Source: Ruegeria denitrificans
GTDB lineage: Bacteria > Pseudomonadota > Alphaproteobacteria > Rhodobacterales > Rhodobacteraceae
Direction: 5' to 3'
Assembly: GCF_001458295.1 (NCBI RefSeq)
Contig: NZ_CYUD01000003.1
Coordinates: 124,001 to 188,000, forward strand
Length of the DNA: 64,000 nt
Shown here piece by piece: positions 17,114-26,248 of this stretch (its first letter is position 1; each line of letters opens with the position of its first letter). The notes beneath the pieces were generated by a model. It did no database searches. It was not told the origin of the DNA and was given only the letters and a program-made list of their open reading frames with translations. The translations under genes and the position numbers were made by a program.

Positions 17114-18472
17114 ATGAGCTTTGATTATGATCTGTTCGTCATCGGAGGCGGCTCGGGCGGGGTACGCGCGGCGCGCGTGGCAGCTGGCGAAAACAGTGCC
17201 AAAGTGGCGCTGGCCGAAGAAGATCGTTACGGCGGCACCTGCGTCATTCGGGGCTGTGTGCCGAAAAAGCTGATGGTTTTTGCCAGCGAGTTCTCGGGCA
17301 CCATGCAGGACGCGCAGGCCTATGGCTGGCATGTCAAACCCGGCGCCCTTGATTGGAACACCTTCCACGGCAAGCTGGTGGCGGAACTGGATCGGCTGGA
17401 AGGTGTCTATCGCAACATTCTCAAGAACAACGGTGTCGAAAGCTTTGATCAGCGTGCCCATGTGGTTGATGCCCATACGGTTGAGTTGGCCGATGGCACA
17501 CGTAAGACGGCAAAGCATATTCTGATCGCAACCGGTGGCCACCCAGTTGTGCCCGAGTTTCCGGGATCGGATCTGGCGATCACTTCGAATGAGATCTTCC
17601 ATCTGGAAAAACTGCCCGAGAGCATCCTGATTGTGGGCGGTGGGTATATCGCCAGCGAGTTTGCCGGGATCATGAACGGGATGGGAGTGAAGACCACCCA
17701 GTTCTACCGGGGTGCGCAAATATTGCGTGGCTTTGATGAAGAGGCACGCGGCCTGATCTGCGAAGAGATGCGGCAGAATGGTATTGATGTACGTCTGGGC
17801 ACCAATGTGTTGGAGATGACCAAGGATGGCGACAAGATCCGCGTCAAAGCCACCGACGGCACCGAGGATCAGTTCGATGTGGTCATGTACGCCACTGGTC
17901 GCGCACCCAATGCCGACAACCTGGGGCTTGAGGCCGTTGGCGTTGAACGGGGCCGTAAGGGTGAGATTGTGGTGGACGAATACAGCCAGACCGGCGTGCC
18001 CTCGATCTATGCTATCGGTGACGTGACGGACCGAGTGAACCTGACTCCGGTGGCGATCCGCGAAGGCATGGCTTTTGTCGAAACCGTCTTCAAGGCTAAC
18101 CCAACACCGGTCGATCACGAGTTGATTCCGACTGCGATCTTCACCCAACCGGAGTTCGGCACCGTCGGTCTCAGCGAGGAAGACGCTGCTGCGCAAGAGC
18201 CGGTTGAGGTATATGCGACCTCATTCAAGCCGATGCAAAAGGCGTTTGCCGGTGGGACGCAACGGGTGCTGATGAAGCTGATCGTCAGTCAGGCGACCCG
18301 CAAGGTGCTGGGCTGCCACATCGTGGCCCCCGGCGCGGGCGAGATGATCCAGCTGGCCGGTATCGCCGTGAAAATGGGCGCAACCAAGGAAGATTTCGAC
18401 CGCACCGTCGCTGTTCATCCGGTCATGGCCGAGGAACTGGTGACAATGCGGCAACCTGTTCGCACTGCTTGA
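17114..18472 (+). CDS. gor: Glutathione-disulfide reductase
   Basis: Glutathione reductase keeps glutathione reduced with NADPH. The 452-residue flavoprotein begins with the FAD motif DLFVIGGGSGGVRAARVAA, has the redox pair GGTCVIRGCVPKKL near residues 40-52, an NAD(P) Rossmann motif ILIVGGGYIASEFAGIMNGM near 175, the second FAD motif YAIGDVTDRVNLTP near 300, and the C-terminal catalytic AVHPVMAEELV with the His-Pro. An AGAGG box precedes the ATG. The arginine expected for NADPH rather than NADH preference is present downstream of the Rossmann motif (FYRGAQILRGFD). It lies upstream of hflKC on the same strand but with a separate leader. Confidence 0.96.
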   Translation: MSFDYDLFVIGGGSGGVRAARVAAGENSAKVALAEEDRYGGTCVIRGCVPKKLMVFASEFSGTMQDAQAYGWHVKPGALDWNTFHGKLVAELDRLEGVYRNILKNNGVESFDQRAHVVDAHTVELADGTRKTAKHILIATGGHPVVPEFPGSDLAITSNEIFHLEKLPESILIVGGGYIASEFAGIMNGMGVKTTQFYRGAQILRGFDEEARGLICEEMRQNGIDVRLGTNVLEMTKDGDKIRVKATDGTEDQFDVVMYATGRAPNADNLGLEAVGVERGRKGEIVVDEYSQTGVPSIYAIGDVTDRVNLTPVAIREGMAFVETVFKANPTPVDHELIPTAIFTQPEFGTVGLSEEDAAAQEPVEVYATSFKPMQKAFAGGTQRVLMKLIVSQATRKVLGCHIVAPGAGEMIQLAGIAVKMGATKEDFDRTVAVHPVMAEELVTMRQPVRTA

Positions 18473-18544
18473 TTTGCAACGGCGCGCACACAAGTTACAA
18501 GGGAACCCGTGATCACACGGTCCAACACGAAGGAACAGATACAT

Positions 18545-19687
18545 ATGGCGGGCAACAGCGGTGGCCCCTGGGGGGGCGGAGGCTCTTCCGGTGGCGGAGG
18601 AAATCGGGGTAACAACGGTGACGGGCGCAAACCACCCGAAGGCGAGAGCCCGCAGATCCCCGAGATCGACGAGCTGATGAAAAAAGGCCAGGAACAGCTG
18701 CGCGTACTGATGGGTGGCGGCGGTGGCCGTGGCGGCAGTGGACGGGGAACCGGTGGCGGTGGCCCGATCTTTACCAAGGGTACAGTGCTGATCGGTGTAG
18801 TCGTTGCAGCTGTGCTTTGGGGCGCTGCCAGCTTTTATACCGTGAAACCCGAAGAACAATCGGTTGAGTTGTTTCTTGGCGAATTCTCGGCCGTTGGGAA
18901 TTCTGGTCTGAACTTTGCCCCTTGGCCGTTTGTGACGGCTGAAGTTGTCTCAGTGACCAGCGAACGAAATGAAGATATGGGGGGGGCACGTGGCAGTGAC
19001 GATGGGTTGATGCTGACCGGTGACGAGAACGTAGTTGATATCGACTATCAAGTTGTCTGGAACATCAACGATCCGGCCAAGTACCTGTTTAACCTGCGGG
19101 ACCCTAAGCAGACGATTCAGGCTGTTTCTGAATCGGCGATGCGTGAGATCATCGCGCAGTCAGAGCTTGCTCCGATCCTGAACCGGGACAGGGGTATCAT
19201 CGCGGACCGTTTGCAGGAACTGATCCAATCGACGATGGACAGCTACGATTCAGGTGTAAACATCGTCCGTGTGAACTTTGACAAAGCCGACCCGCCGCAG
19301 GACGTGATTGCAGCATTCCGCGACGTTCAGGCCGCTGCGCAAGAACGTGACCGTCTGCAGAACGTTGCCGACGCCTACGCCAACCGCGTTCTGGCTGAAG
19401 CCCGCGGTGAAGCTGCACAGGTTCTGGAAGAGGCCGAAGCCTATCGTGCCCAACAGATCAATGGTGCACAGGGTGAAGCCAGCCGCTTTAGCGCGGTTCT
19501 GGAAGAATACTCCAAAGCGCCTGATGTAACCCGAAAACGCTTGTATCTGGAACGGATGGAGCAGGTTCTGGGAGACGTCGACAAGATCATTCTGGATGAA
19601 AACTCAACCGGGCAGGGGCAGGGCGTCGTGCCCTATCTGCCGCTGAACGAACTGCGCCGTAATAGTCCGGCCGGGGAGAGCAACTGA
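18545..19687 (+). CDS. hflK: FtsH protease modulator HflK
   Basis: HflK is a type II inner-membrane SPFH (band 7) protein that with HflC cages the FtsH protease and limits its attack on membrane proteins. The 380-residue protein has a Gly/Asn-rich cytoplasmic N-terminus, one membrane helix (about residues 78-98), the SPFH domain (YTVKPEEQSVELFLGEF onward, with VDIDYQVVWNINDPAKYLFN) and a long helical Ala/Glu-rich region. I start at the ATG at 18545, with AAGGAA about nine bases upstream; a GTG at 18509 is possible but weaker. Its stop overlaps the hflC start by one base (TGATG). Confidence 0.96.
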   Translation: MAGNSGGPWGGGGSSGGGGNRGNNGDGRKPPEGESPQIPEIDELMKKGQEQLRVLMGGGGGRGGSGRGTGGGGPIFTKGTVLIGVVVAAVLWGAASFYTVKPEEQSVELFLGEFSAVGNSGLNFAPWPFVTAEVVSVTSERNEDMGGARGSDDGLMLTGDENVVDIDYQVVWNINDPAKYLFNLRDPKQTIQAVSESAMREIIAQSELAPILNRDRGIIADRLQELIQSTMDSYDSGVNIVRVNFDKADPPQDVIAAFRDVQAAAQERDRLQNVADAYANRVLAEARGEAAQVLEEAEAYRAQQINGAQGEASRFSAVLEEYSKAPDVTRKRLYLERMEQVLGDVDKIILDENSTGQGQGVVPYLPLNELRRNSPAGESN

Positions 19688-20574
19688 TGCGTAAATCACC
19701 TATTATTCTCATCCTGGTCGTGATTCTGGGCGTGATTGGTTTGTCCTCGATTTTCATCGTGGACGAGCGGGAACGCGCGCTGGTCCTACAATTTGGCCGC
19801 GTTGTCGCGGTTAAGGAAGAACCCGGTCTGGCGTTCAAAATTCCGGTGATTCAGGAAGTTGTCCGCTATGATGACCGTATCCTGTCGATCGACGTCCAGC
19901 CGTTGGAAGTAACACCGCTGGATGATCGTCGTCTGGTCGTCGACGCCTTCGCGCGCTACCGGATTTCCGATTTGAACCGGTTCCGTCAGGCCGTTGGTGT
20001 CGGTGGTATCCCGGTTGCCGAAGATCGTCTGGACCGCATCCTGCGCGCCGAAACCCGCGAAGTTCTGGGTTCGGTCTCGTCCCGTGATATCCTCAGCTCG
20101 GACCGTGCCGCGCTGATGCTGCGCATCCGTAACAGCGCAATCGCCGAAGCGCAGGCGCTGGGTGTCACTGTGATCGACGTGCGTCTGAAGGCGACCGACC
20201 TGCCTCAGGCCAACCTTGAGGCGACTTTTGACCGGATGAAGGCCGAGCGGGAACGTGAGGCAACAGACGAACGTGCGCGTGGTAACGAGGCAGCGCAACG
20301 TGTTCGCGCGCAGGCCGACCGGACCGTGGTTGAACTGGTATCGGATGCCAACCGCGAGGCTGAGATCATTCGTGGTGAGGCCGACGCCGAACGCAACGCG
20401 ATATTTGCCGAAGCCTATGGCGCGGACCCGGAGTTCTTTGAATTCTACCGCTCATTGACCGCTTACGAGAATGCGCTGCAGGGCAGCAATAGCTCATTGA
20501 TTCTGAGCCCGGATTCAGAGTTTTTCAACTACCTGAGTTCGCCGACTGGACGGCGGGCGCCGGTCGCTGAATAA
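19687..20574 (+). CDS. hflC: FtsH protease modulator HflC
   Basis: HflC is the partner of HflK in the periplasm-facing HflKC assembly that encloses FtsH. The 295-residue protein has an N-terminal membrane anchor (residues 4-24), then the SPFH start IFIVDERERALVLQFGRVV, the conserved RILSIDVQPLEVTPLDDRRL and a charged helical segment RMKAEREREATDERARGNEA that forms the coiled part, followed by the family AEAYGADPEFFEFYRSL and a C-terminal strand. One-base overlaps at both ends (with hflK and with the DUF2065 gene) show a tightly coupled operon. Confidence 0.96.
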   Translation: MRKSPIILILVVILGVIGLSSIFIVDERERALVLQFGRVVAVKEEPGLAFKIPVIQEVVRYDDRILSIDVQPLEVTPLDDRRLVVDAFARYRISDLNRFRQAVGVGGIPVAEDRLDRILRAETREVLGSVSSRDILSSDRAALMLRIRNSAIAEAQALGVTVIDVRLKATDLPQANLEATFDRMKAEREREATDERARGNEAAQRVRAQADRTVVELVSDANREAEIIRGEADAERNAIFAEAYGADPEFFEFYRSLTAYENALQGSNSSLILSPDSEFFNYLSSPTGRRAPVAE

Positions 20575-20768
20575 TGGGCATGATCCTTCTGGCCCTTGGG
20601 CTGGTACTGATTGTCGAGGGGCTGGCCTATGCGCTGGCCCCTTCGCTTATAGAACGTATGCTTGAAGCGCTGCGGACACTGCCGGAACAAGCGCGCAGGC
20701 TGGCGGGACTGCTGTGCGTGGTCAGCGGCTTAGTGCTGCTTTGGGGCGCGTATCAGGTCGGGTTTTAA
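20574..20768 (+). CDS. DUF2065 family small membrane protein
   Basis: A 64-residue protein made almost wholly of two membrane helices (about residues 2-20 and 43-61) separated by a short amphipathic stretch with LRTLPEQARRLAGL. This is the DUF2065 (YjeT-like) family, found next to hflC in many proteobacteria. It overlaps hflC by one base (TAATG). Its constant company with hflKC suggests a role with the FtsH-HflKC complex, but none is proven. Confidence 0.9.
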   Translation: MGMILLALGLVLIVEGLAYALAPSLIERMLEALRTLPEQARRLAGLLCVVSGLVLLWGAYQVGF

Positions 20769-20899
20769 TACAGTCCTTTCACTTGCCGGTGATTTCCCCG
20801 CGATCCCGAGTTGCGGGCTTGGACAAACTGACTACATTGGGTGTCAAGACAGGTTGCCGAGATGCGACCAAAGAAGAATTGACGACAAGGAGTTCCCAA

Positions 20900-22390
20900 G
20901 TGCAGTCACAAGCGCGCAGTATTGCAGTCCAAAGGGACGATGGTGTTGGTTTCATGCGGCTAATGTGGTTGGCCTTTGCTGGGATGTTGCTAGTGCTGGC
21001 GCAAACCGTCGCAGCGCAGGCGCGCGGCGAAAGCCTGGCGCCGTTGGCTGAAAAGATCAGCCCGGCGGTGGTGAATATCACTACTTCTACATTGATCGAA
21101 GGACAGACCGGCCCACAGGGGATTGTGCCCGAGGGTTCTCCGTTCGAAGATTTCTTTCGCGAATTTCAGGATCGGAACGGCGAAGAAGGCGACCGCCCAC
21201 GCCGCAGCAATGCGCTGGGGTCGGGTTTTGTGATTTCCGAGGACGGTTATATTGTCACCAACAATCACGTCATCGCCGAAGCCGATGAAATCCTTGTGGA
21301 ATTTTTTCCCGGCGACGGCCAGCCCAAGAAAGAGCTACCGGCCAAGGTGATCGGCACGGATGAGAAGACGGACATCGCATTGCTCAAGGTCGAAGCCTCA
21401 GGCCCGCTGAAATATGTGCAATTTGGCGATAGCGACATTGCACGTGTAGGAGATTGGGTAATTGCCATGGGCAACCCGCTGGGCCAGGGCTTTTCGGTTT
21501 CGGCCGGAATCGTGTCGGCCCGCAACCGGGCACTGAGCGGTTCATATGACGACTACATTCAGACCGACGCGGCGATTAACCGGGGCAACTCGGGTGGCCC
21601 GCTGTTCAACATGAATGGCGAGGTGATCGGTGTAAATACCGCGATCCTGTCGCCCAATGGCGGTTCCATCGGAATTGGATTCTCGATGGCGTCCAACGTG
21701 GTCGTCAGGGTTGTCGACCAGCTGCGCGAATTCGGTGAAACCCGCCGTGGCTGGTTGGGTGTGCGGATTCAGGACGTGACCGAGGACATGGCCGAAGCGA
21801 TGGGGCTGGACAAACCCGGCGGCGCACTGATCAGCGATGTACCCGATGGTCCGGCCAAGGATGCGGGACTGCTGGCAGGTGACGTGATCCTCAGCTTTGA
21901 CGGGGTCGAGGTCGAAGATACCCGCGGCCTGGTGCGTCAGGTGGGCGAGACCACGGTTGGTAAATCGGTTCGTGTGGTCGTGCACCGCGACGGCGGTACG
22001 CAGACTGTTCTGGTAACGCTAGGTCGCCGTGAGGATGCAGAACGCTCGGAAACCGAAGAGGAGGAAACTCCCGAAGCCGCGCCAGATGAAAACGCTGATA
22101 TTCTGGGTCTGACGATTTCACCGCTGACAGATACGCTTCGCACCGATCTCGGTCTGGACGCGGATGCCGAAGGGCTGGTCGTAACTGAGGTGGATGAGGC
22201 GTCAGAAGCCTATTCCAAGGGTCTGCGTGCGGGTGATCTTATCACCGAAGCCGGTCAGCAGAAGGTTACTTCGATTGGCGACCTTGAGGCGCGTATGAGC
22301 GAGGCGCGCGAGGCTGGCCGCAAATCTTTGCTGCTGCTGGTGCGCCGTGGCGGGGAACCCCGCTTTGTGGCGCTGAGCCTGGGCGAGTAA
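20900..22390 (+). CDS. degP: Do-like periplasmic serine endoprotease (DegP/MucD family)
   Basis: A periplasmic protease/chaperone of the DegP/HtrA family that degrades misfolded envelope proteins. All three catalytic residues are visible: His in IVTNNHVI, Asp in EKTDIALLKV, Ser in NRGNSGGPLFN. Two PDZ domains follow (GWLGVRIQDVTEDMAEAMGL ... and ILGLTISPLTDTLRTDLGL ...), with an acidic insert EETEEEETPEAAPDE between them. I choose the GTG at 20900 because AAGGAG lies seven bases before it; the ATG at 20954 would begin right at the signal peptide (RLMWLAFAGMLLVLAQTVAAQA) and is a fair alternative. It follows hflKC-DUF2065 by 131 bases, so membrane and periplasm quality control are grouped. Confidence 0.95.
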   Translation: MQSQARSIAVQRDDGVGFMRLMWLAFAGMLLVLAQTVAAQARGESLAPLAEKISPAVVNITTSTLIEGQTGPQGIVPEGSPFEDFFREFQDRNGEEGDRPRRSNALGSGFVISEDGYIVTNNHVIAEADEILVEFFPGDGQPKKELPAKVIGTDEKTDIALLKVEASGPLKYVQFGDSDIARVGDWVIAMGNPLGQGFSVSAGIVSARNRALSGSYDDYIQTDAAINRGNSGGPLFNMNGEVIGVNTAILSPNGGSIGIGFSMASNVVVRVVDQLREFGETRRGWLGVRIQDVTEDMAEAMGLDKPGGALISDVPDGPAKDAGLLAGDVILSFDGVEVEDTRGLVRQVGETTVGKSVRVVVHRDGGTQTVLVTLGRREDAERSETEEEETPEAAPDENADILGLTISPLTDTLRTDLGLDADAEGLVVTEVDEASEAYSKGLRAGDLITEAGQQKVTSIGDLEARMSEAREAGRKSLLLLVRRGGEPRFVALSLGE

Positions 22391-22412
22391 CTGATCTTCA
22401 GTTCAATAAAAG

Positions 22413-22439
22413 GGCCGGAGCATGACCTCCGGCCTTTTT
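22413..22439 (+). terminator. Rho-independent terminator after the Do protease gene
   Basis: Perfect stem GGCCGGAG / CTCCGGCC with a six-base loop and a run of five T residues, 22 bases after the stop codon of the protease gene. An A-rich tract upstream (AATAAAA) gives it weaker two-way character. Confidence 0.92.
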
Positions 22440-22604
22440 GCATCGGGGCTGAAAATAAGTGAGCCACACGCCGGGGAGGCGTATGGCTCTGATACAGGGA
22501 GAGGTCAGTGGACAGATATCGGGGATGATTCTCTGACCTCCTACGGTAACAATTACGAGATTAGTCTCAACGTGATCCACGGTCTGTGAAGAAGGTCACA
22601 GGGG

Positions 22605-23273
22605 TCAGATCAGATCAGATTCTGCCAATTCGCGCAGAGCCTGAAAATCGTGAATCATCAATCCTCCGCGCGACGCTTCGACCACATTGTCGCGTTTCCA
22701 GGTCGAAATGGTTTTTGAAACAGCTTCACGAGTGGCGCCCACGAATTCAGCTAGTTCGCTTTGCGATAGGGTGATCCGGGTCGATGGGTCATCCTGCAGT
22801 CCGGACAGGTGCAACAGTTTGCGGGCCAGTCGTATCGGCATCGGCAGGAACACCTGCTCGTTTAGTTGTGACCCCATCCACCGCATGCGCAGACCGGCCA
22901 GCCGGATCAAGTCAACCGCCAGATCGGGATGCTGGCGAATTTGGTCCATCACGTCGCCTTGTCGAACGCGCAGAACACGCGAAGGCTCTGCCGCCGCAAT
23001 GGTGGCGGTGCGGGGGCCGCTGTCAAACAGGGCGATCTCTCCAAACACCTCACCAGGGCGCATCAGGGTCAGCGACAGTTTGCGGCCGCTCATGGCCAGA
23101 AATGACACCTCGAGCGTGCCTTCGAGGATTGCAAAAAGCGCGTCGCCTTCATCGCCTTGTTCAAACAGGACATCGCCGCGTTTTAGTGCAATTTCAGTCG
23201 CCTGGGCAGAAAGCATAGCTTTCAACCCGTCGGACGCCTCGGACAGGAAGCCGCTGTCTGGGAAAGCTGTCAT
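22605..23273 (-). CDS. Crp/Fnr-family transcriptional regulator
   Basis: A 222-residue regulator with a cyclic-nucleotide-binding beta-roll (LKRGDVLFEQGDEGDALFAI, then the RPGEVFGEIALFDSGPRTAT phosphate-cassette-like loop), a long dimer helix, and a C-terminal winged helix (ITLSQSELAEFVGATREAVSKT). There is no N-terminal cysteine cluster, so it is not an Fnr-type oxygen sensor; the G-E-x-A-L and R-T-A arrangement leaves cAMP or a similar effector possible. I start at the ATG at 23271-23273; a GTG 42 bases upstream is open. It is followed by a 165-base gap containing an inverted repeat (22501-22540). Confidence 0.92.
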   Translation of the reverse strand: MTAFPDSGFLSEASDGLKAMLSAQATEIALKRGDVLFEQGDEGDALFAILEGTLEVSFLAMSGRKLSLTLMRPGEVFGEIALFDSGPRTATIAAAEPSRVLRVRQGDVMDQIRQHPDLAVDLIRLAGLRMRWMGSQLNEQVFLPMPIRLARKLLHLSGLQDDPSTRITLSQSELAEFVGATREAVSKTISTWKRDNVVEASRGGLMIHDFQALRELAESDLI

Positions 23274-23413
23274 AAGTTCCAGATTCTCCGGCTGTGAGTG
23301 ACTTGGTGGTGCCACAACCTTCCACAGCTAAAGCCTTAAGCCAAGGTTTTTGTCGGTTCTACCCGACAATCCCTTGTAAACGCATGAGGCGAACGCCGTC
23401 TAAAGTGGCTCAT

Positions 23414-24019
23414 CTACTGGTGGTCAGGGTCATCCATATAGCCTTGCAGCAGATTGAATTGCAGCATTAGAAAAACCATCAGCGCGATGGGAAAGGCAAA
23501 AGTCTCAATTTTTACCCACAGGTCAGTAGACATTGTTCGCCAGACAAATTCGTTGGCTGCGGCGAGAACCGCGAAACAGCCGCACAGCCGTCGGGTCAGG
23601 ATCATCCAGCCCTCGTGGCGCATCGGCAGCATCTCGTCCAGAACATAGGCGAGGTAGGATTTGCCCTGCAACAGACCGATACCAAGCATGATCGAAAAGA
23701 ATCCGTAGACCAGCGTGGTTTTCATTTTGAAAAACCGCTCATCATTGAACCAGGCGGTCAGACCTCCAAAGAAAATGACCATTATAGCGGTAAAAATCTG
23801 TATCCTGCTGAGCTTGCCAGTCAGAAACCAAAGTACCCCCATAGCCGCCAGCATCAGCGGCACGAAAAGGATGGTAGCAACGATAAAGCCGGAATATTCG
23901 ATGCCACCGATCAGGAAGCTATCGTCGCGCAGGCGCAGGTAGATGAAGAAGAAGGCCAATGGGGGGCCAAGCTCCAGCACCTGTTTCAGAAACGGGTTGA
24001 TCTCTTTTTTGCCTGTCAT
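23414..24019 (-). CDS. ispZ: Septation protein A / inner-membrane-spanning YciB
   Basis: IspZ (YciB) is an inner-membrane protein linked to septation and envelope synthesis; its biochemical role is not settled. The 201-residue protein has at least five membrane helices and the family features ELGPPLAFFFIYLRL at the start, GGLTAWFNDERFFKMKTTLVYG in the middle and ANEFVWRTMSTDLWVKIETF near the end. I start at the ATG at 24017-24019 with an AGGAA box; a TTG start further up would overlap the preceding gene. It is downstream of an EamA gene and ftsY on the same strand, an order common in Rhodobacteraceae. Confidence 0.95.
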   Translation of the reverse strand: MTGKKEINPFLKQVLELGPPLAFFFIYLRLRDDSFLIGGIEYSGFIVATILFVPLMLAAMGVLWFLTGKLSRIQIFTAIMVIFFGGLTAWFNDERFFKMKTTLVYGFFSIMLGIGLLQGKSYLAYVLDEMLPMRHEGWMILTRRLCGCFAVLAAANEFVWRTMSTDLWVKIETFAFPIALMVFLMLQFNLLQGYMDDPDHQ

Positions 24020-24035
24020 AACGGTTTCCTGCTGC

Positions 24036-24938
24036 TTACCCGCCCATTTCAACTATTACGGCGCCCAATGCAATCAATGCCATCAGCGCAATCCGCCTTG
24101 GCCCCACGGTTTCTTTCAGCACCAGCCAGCCGATCAGGGCTGCGAAGACGGTTGAGGTTTCGCGCAGAACGGCTGCTTCGCCAACCTTGTCGAGCCTTGT
24201 GGCCAGCATGATGGCTCCGAAAGACATGGGGGCGATTATGCCGCCTGCAAGGCCGCGCAGCATCAGTGGTCCGATAGCTGGACGGTTGATCATCGCACGC
24301 CATCTGAGAAAAGCGTAGAAGGGCATGGTCGCGCCGTCGATCATGAAGAACCACGCCAGAAAAGTGAACGGATCGGCGGTGGCGCGGATGCCATAGGCGT
24401 CGTAGGTGGTATAGAGCGCCACGAACAGGCCGGTCGCAACGGCCAATACCAGCGCAATACCCAGCGTTTCTCGATTGGTTTCAAGAAACCGAAGGTTGTA
24501 GGCGGCCAATCCGAAGATACCGGCCAGCAGAACGCCCACGCCGAACCATTGTGTGCCGGTAAAGGTTTCTCCGAACAGCAGATAGGCGCCGATGACAGTG
24601 AACAGCGGGCCGGTGCCGCGGACAACCGGGTAGACGACGGTGTAAGAGCCTTTGGTATAAGCCATCGCTTGCAGGACCTTGTAGGCGATGTGGATCAGCC
24701 ATACGACAGCAAAGATCGGCCACATATAGGGTTCAGGCCATGGCACCACGAAAAAGGCAAACGGCGCGGCCATCAAACAATAGCTTGCGTCAATTGCGCC
24801 ACGCGATAGCCAGGGATCGTGGCGACCTTTTTGCAGGGCTCCGAAAACCGCGTGCAGGAAAGCCGCCATCAGGGCAAGCCCAAGGGCAAGTTCGTGGCCT
24901 GCTTCTGTGCCTTCCAGAGAGATCAGCCAGTCGCTCAA
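24036..24938 (-). CDS. EamA/DMT-family membrane transporter
   Basis: A 300-residue ten-helix exporter of the drug/metabolite family. It carries two EamA repeats; the second ends with LRETSTVFAALIGWLVLKETVGPRRIALMALIALGAV, a typical final-helix pattern. The best start is a TTG at 24936-24938 (SDWLISLEG), with no strong ribosome site seen. It stands between ftsY and ispZ, 16 bases before the latter, in one leftward operon. The substrate is unknown. The two other EamA genes in the window are not close copies. Confidence 0.88.
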   Translation of the reverse strand: MSDWLISLEGTEAGHELALGLALMAAFLHAVFGALQKGRHDPWLSRGAIDASYCLMAAPFAFFVVPWPEPYMWPIFAVVWLIHIAYKVLQAMAYTKGSYTVVYPVVRGTGPLFTVIGAYLLFGETFTGTQWFGVGVLLAGIFGLAAYNLRFLETNRETLGIALVLAVATGLFVALYTTYDAYGIRATADPFTFLAWFFMIDGATMPFYAFLRWRAMINRPAIGPLMLRGLAGGIIAPMSFGAIMLATRLDKVGEAAVLRETSTVFAALIGWLVLKETVGPRRIALMALIALGAVIVEMGG

Positions 24939-24987
24939 GTATCAGATCTTTTCGCTGAGTGGAGAGTCTGGGGGTTTTCCAACGCCA

Positions 24988-25018
24988 CACCTCCGGAGGA
25001 ATATTGGGGCCAGATGAA
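24988..25018 (+). repeat. Dispersed intergenic element (second copy of the CCAGATGAA module)
   Basis: The gap between ftsY and the EamA gene contains the perfect palindrome CCTCCGGAGG (24990-24999) followed by AATATTGG and GGCCAGATGAAG. The same parts occur twice, inverted, at 7966-8035. This supports a repeat family rather than chance. It lies just past the end of ftsY on the minus strand. Confidence 0.65.
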
Positions 25019-25026
25019 GTATCGGA

Positions 25027-26190
25027 TCAGGATTGACCCAGACCGGTGAGCGCGGCGGCGAATTCTTCGGGATCAAAGGGCGCGAGGTCGTCGATCTGCT
25101 CTCCGACACCGATGGCGTGGATGGGCAGGCCGAACTTGTCCGCCAACGCGACCAGGACGCCGCCTTTGGCGGTACCGTCGAGTTTCGTCATTACCAGGCC
25201 CGAGACATCTGCCAGATTGCGGAATGTTTCCACCTGGCTCAGCGCGTTCTGACCGGTGGTGGCGTCCAGCACCAGCAAAGTGTTGTGCGGTGCAGTTTCG
25301 TCCTTCTTGCGGATGACGCGAACGATCTTGGCCAGTTCTTCCATCAGGTCGGCACGGTTTTGTAAGCGGCCGGCGGTGTCGATCATTAGCAGGTCGGCAC
25401 CGTCCTCTTGCGCCTTGGTTAGTGCGTCAAAGGCAAGGCTGGCCGGGTCTGACCCTTCGGGGGCGGTCAGGACAGGAACGCCTGCGCGTTCCCCCCAGAC
25501 TTGCAACTGTTCGACAGCGGCGGCGCGAAAGGTGTCTCCGGCGGCGATCACGACCTTTTTGCCTGCGGATTTGAACTGGCTGGCCAGTTTACCGATTGTG
25601 GTGGTCTTGCCTGACCCGTTCACGCCGACGACCAGTACCACTTGCGGGCGTTTGGGGTAGATGGGCAGGGGTTTGGCGACCGGCTCCATCACGCGGGCGA
25701 CTTCCTGCGCCAGAAGTTGTTTGATTTCCTGCGTCGAGAGTTTACGACCAAAGCGCCCCTCGGCCATGTTCGCGGTGACGCGCAGGGCAGTGTCGACACC
25801 CATATCTGATGCGATCAGCAGCTCTTCGAGCTGTTCCAGCATGTCGTCATCCAAGGTGCGACGCACGGCGATTTTCGCCTCGCTGCGCCCGAACAACCGA
25901 CCCAGAACGCCCTTGGAGGGGGCTGCTTCGGGCGGCGGGGGCGCAGGTGTCGGATCAACAGGCGCGGGCTCGGGCACCTCGACCGGCTGCGGTGCTGGCG
26001 CAGGTTCGGGCACTTCGGGAACTGGTTGCGGAACTTCCGGCACAGGTTCGGGCTGCGGCTCAGGCTCGGGGATGATCGGATCGGGTGCAGTCGTTTCCTC
26101 GCCGCCATCTTCAACAATGGCCTCAAGCCCCTGTTCGAGGCGGGACGAGGATTTGAACAACTTGTCCTTGAGCTTTGAGAAAAACGCCAT
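25027..26190 (-). CDS. ftsY: Signal recognition particle receptor FtsY
   Basis: FtsY is the membrane-associated SRP receptor GTPase. The 387-residue protein has a basic N-terminal stretch (FFSKLKDKLFKSSSRL) that could bind the membrane, then a Pro/Glu/Val-rich acidic linker of about 60 residues (residues 35-95) with repeated EVPEPAP-like units, then the NG domain: four-helix N part and the GTPase with GVNGSGKTTTIGKLA, DTFRAAAVEQL, DTAGRLQN and TKLDGTAKGG. All GTPase motifs are intact. It lies downstream of the YhhN gene and upstream of the EamA-ispZ pair. Confidence 0.97.
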   Translation of the reverse strand: MAFFSKLKDKLFKSSSRLEQGLEAIVEDGGEETTAPDPIIPEPEPQPEPVPEVPQPVPEVPEPAPAPQPVEVPEPAPVDPTPAPPPPEAAPSKGVLGRLFGRSEAKIAVRRTLDDDMLEQLEELLIASDMGVDTALRVTANMAEGRFGRKLSTQEIKQLLAQEVARVMEPVAKPLPIYPKRPQVVLVVGVNGSGKTTTIGKLASQFKSAGKKVVIAAGDTFRAAAVEQLQVWGERAGVPVLTAPEGSDPASLAFDALTKAQEDGADLLMIDTAGRLQNRADLMEELAKIVRVIRKKDETAPHNTLLVLDATTGQNALSQVETFRNLADVSGLVMTKLDGTAKGGVLVALADKFGLPIHAIGVGEQIDDLAPFDPEEFAAALTGLGQS

Positions 26191-26248
26191 TTTTAGTCTC
26201 CGCAGGTGTTCCCCTCACCTAATGCGGATTTGCGGCAGTTGCAAAGGG

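Noticed and set aside
17006..18196. A 396-codon open frame on minus
   Set aside because: Antisense shadow of gor; motifs for glutathione reductase are complete on plus.
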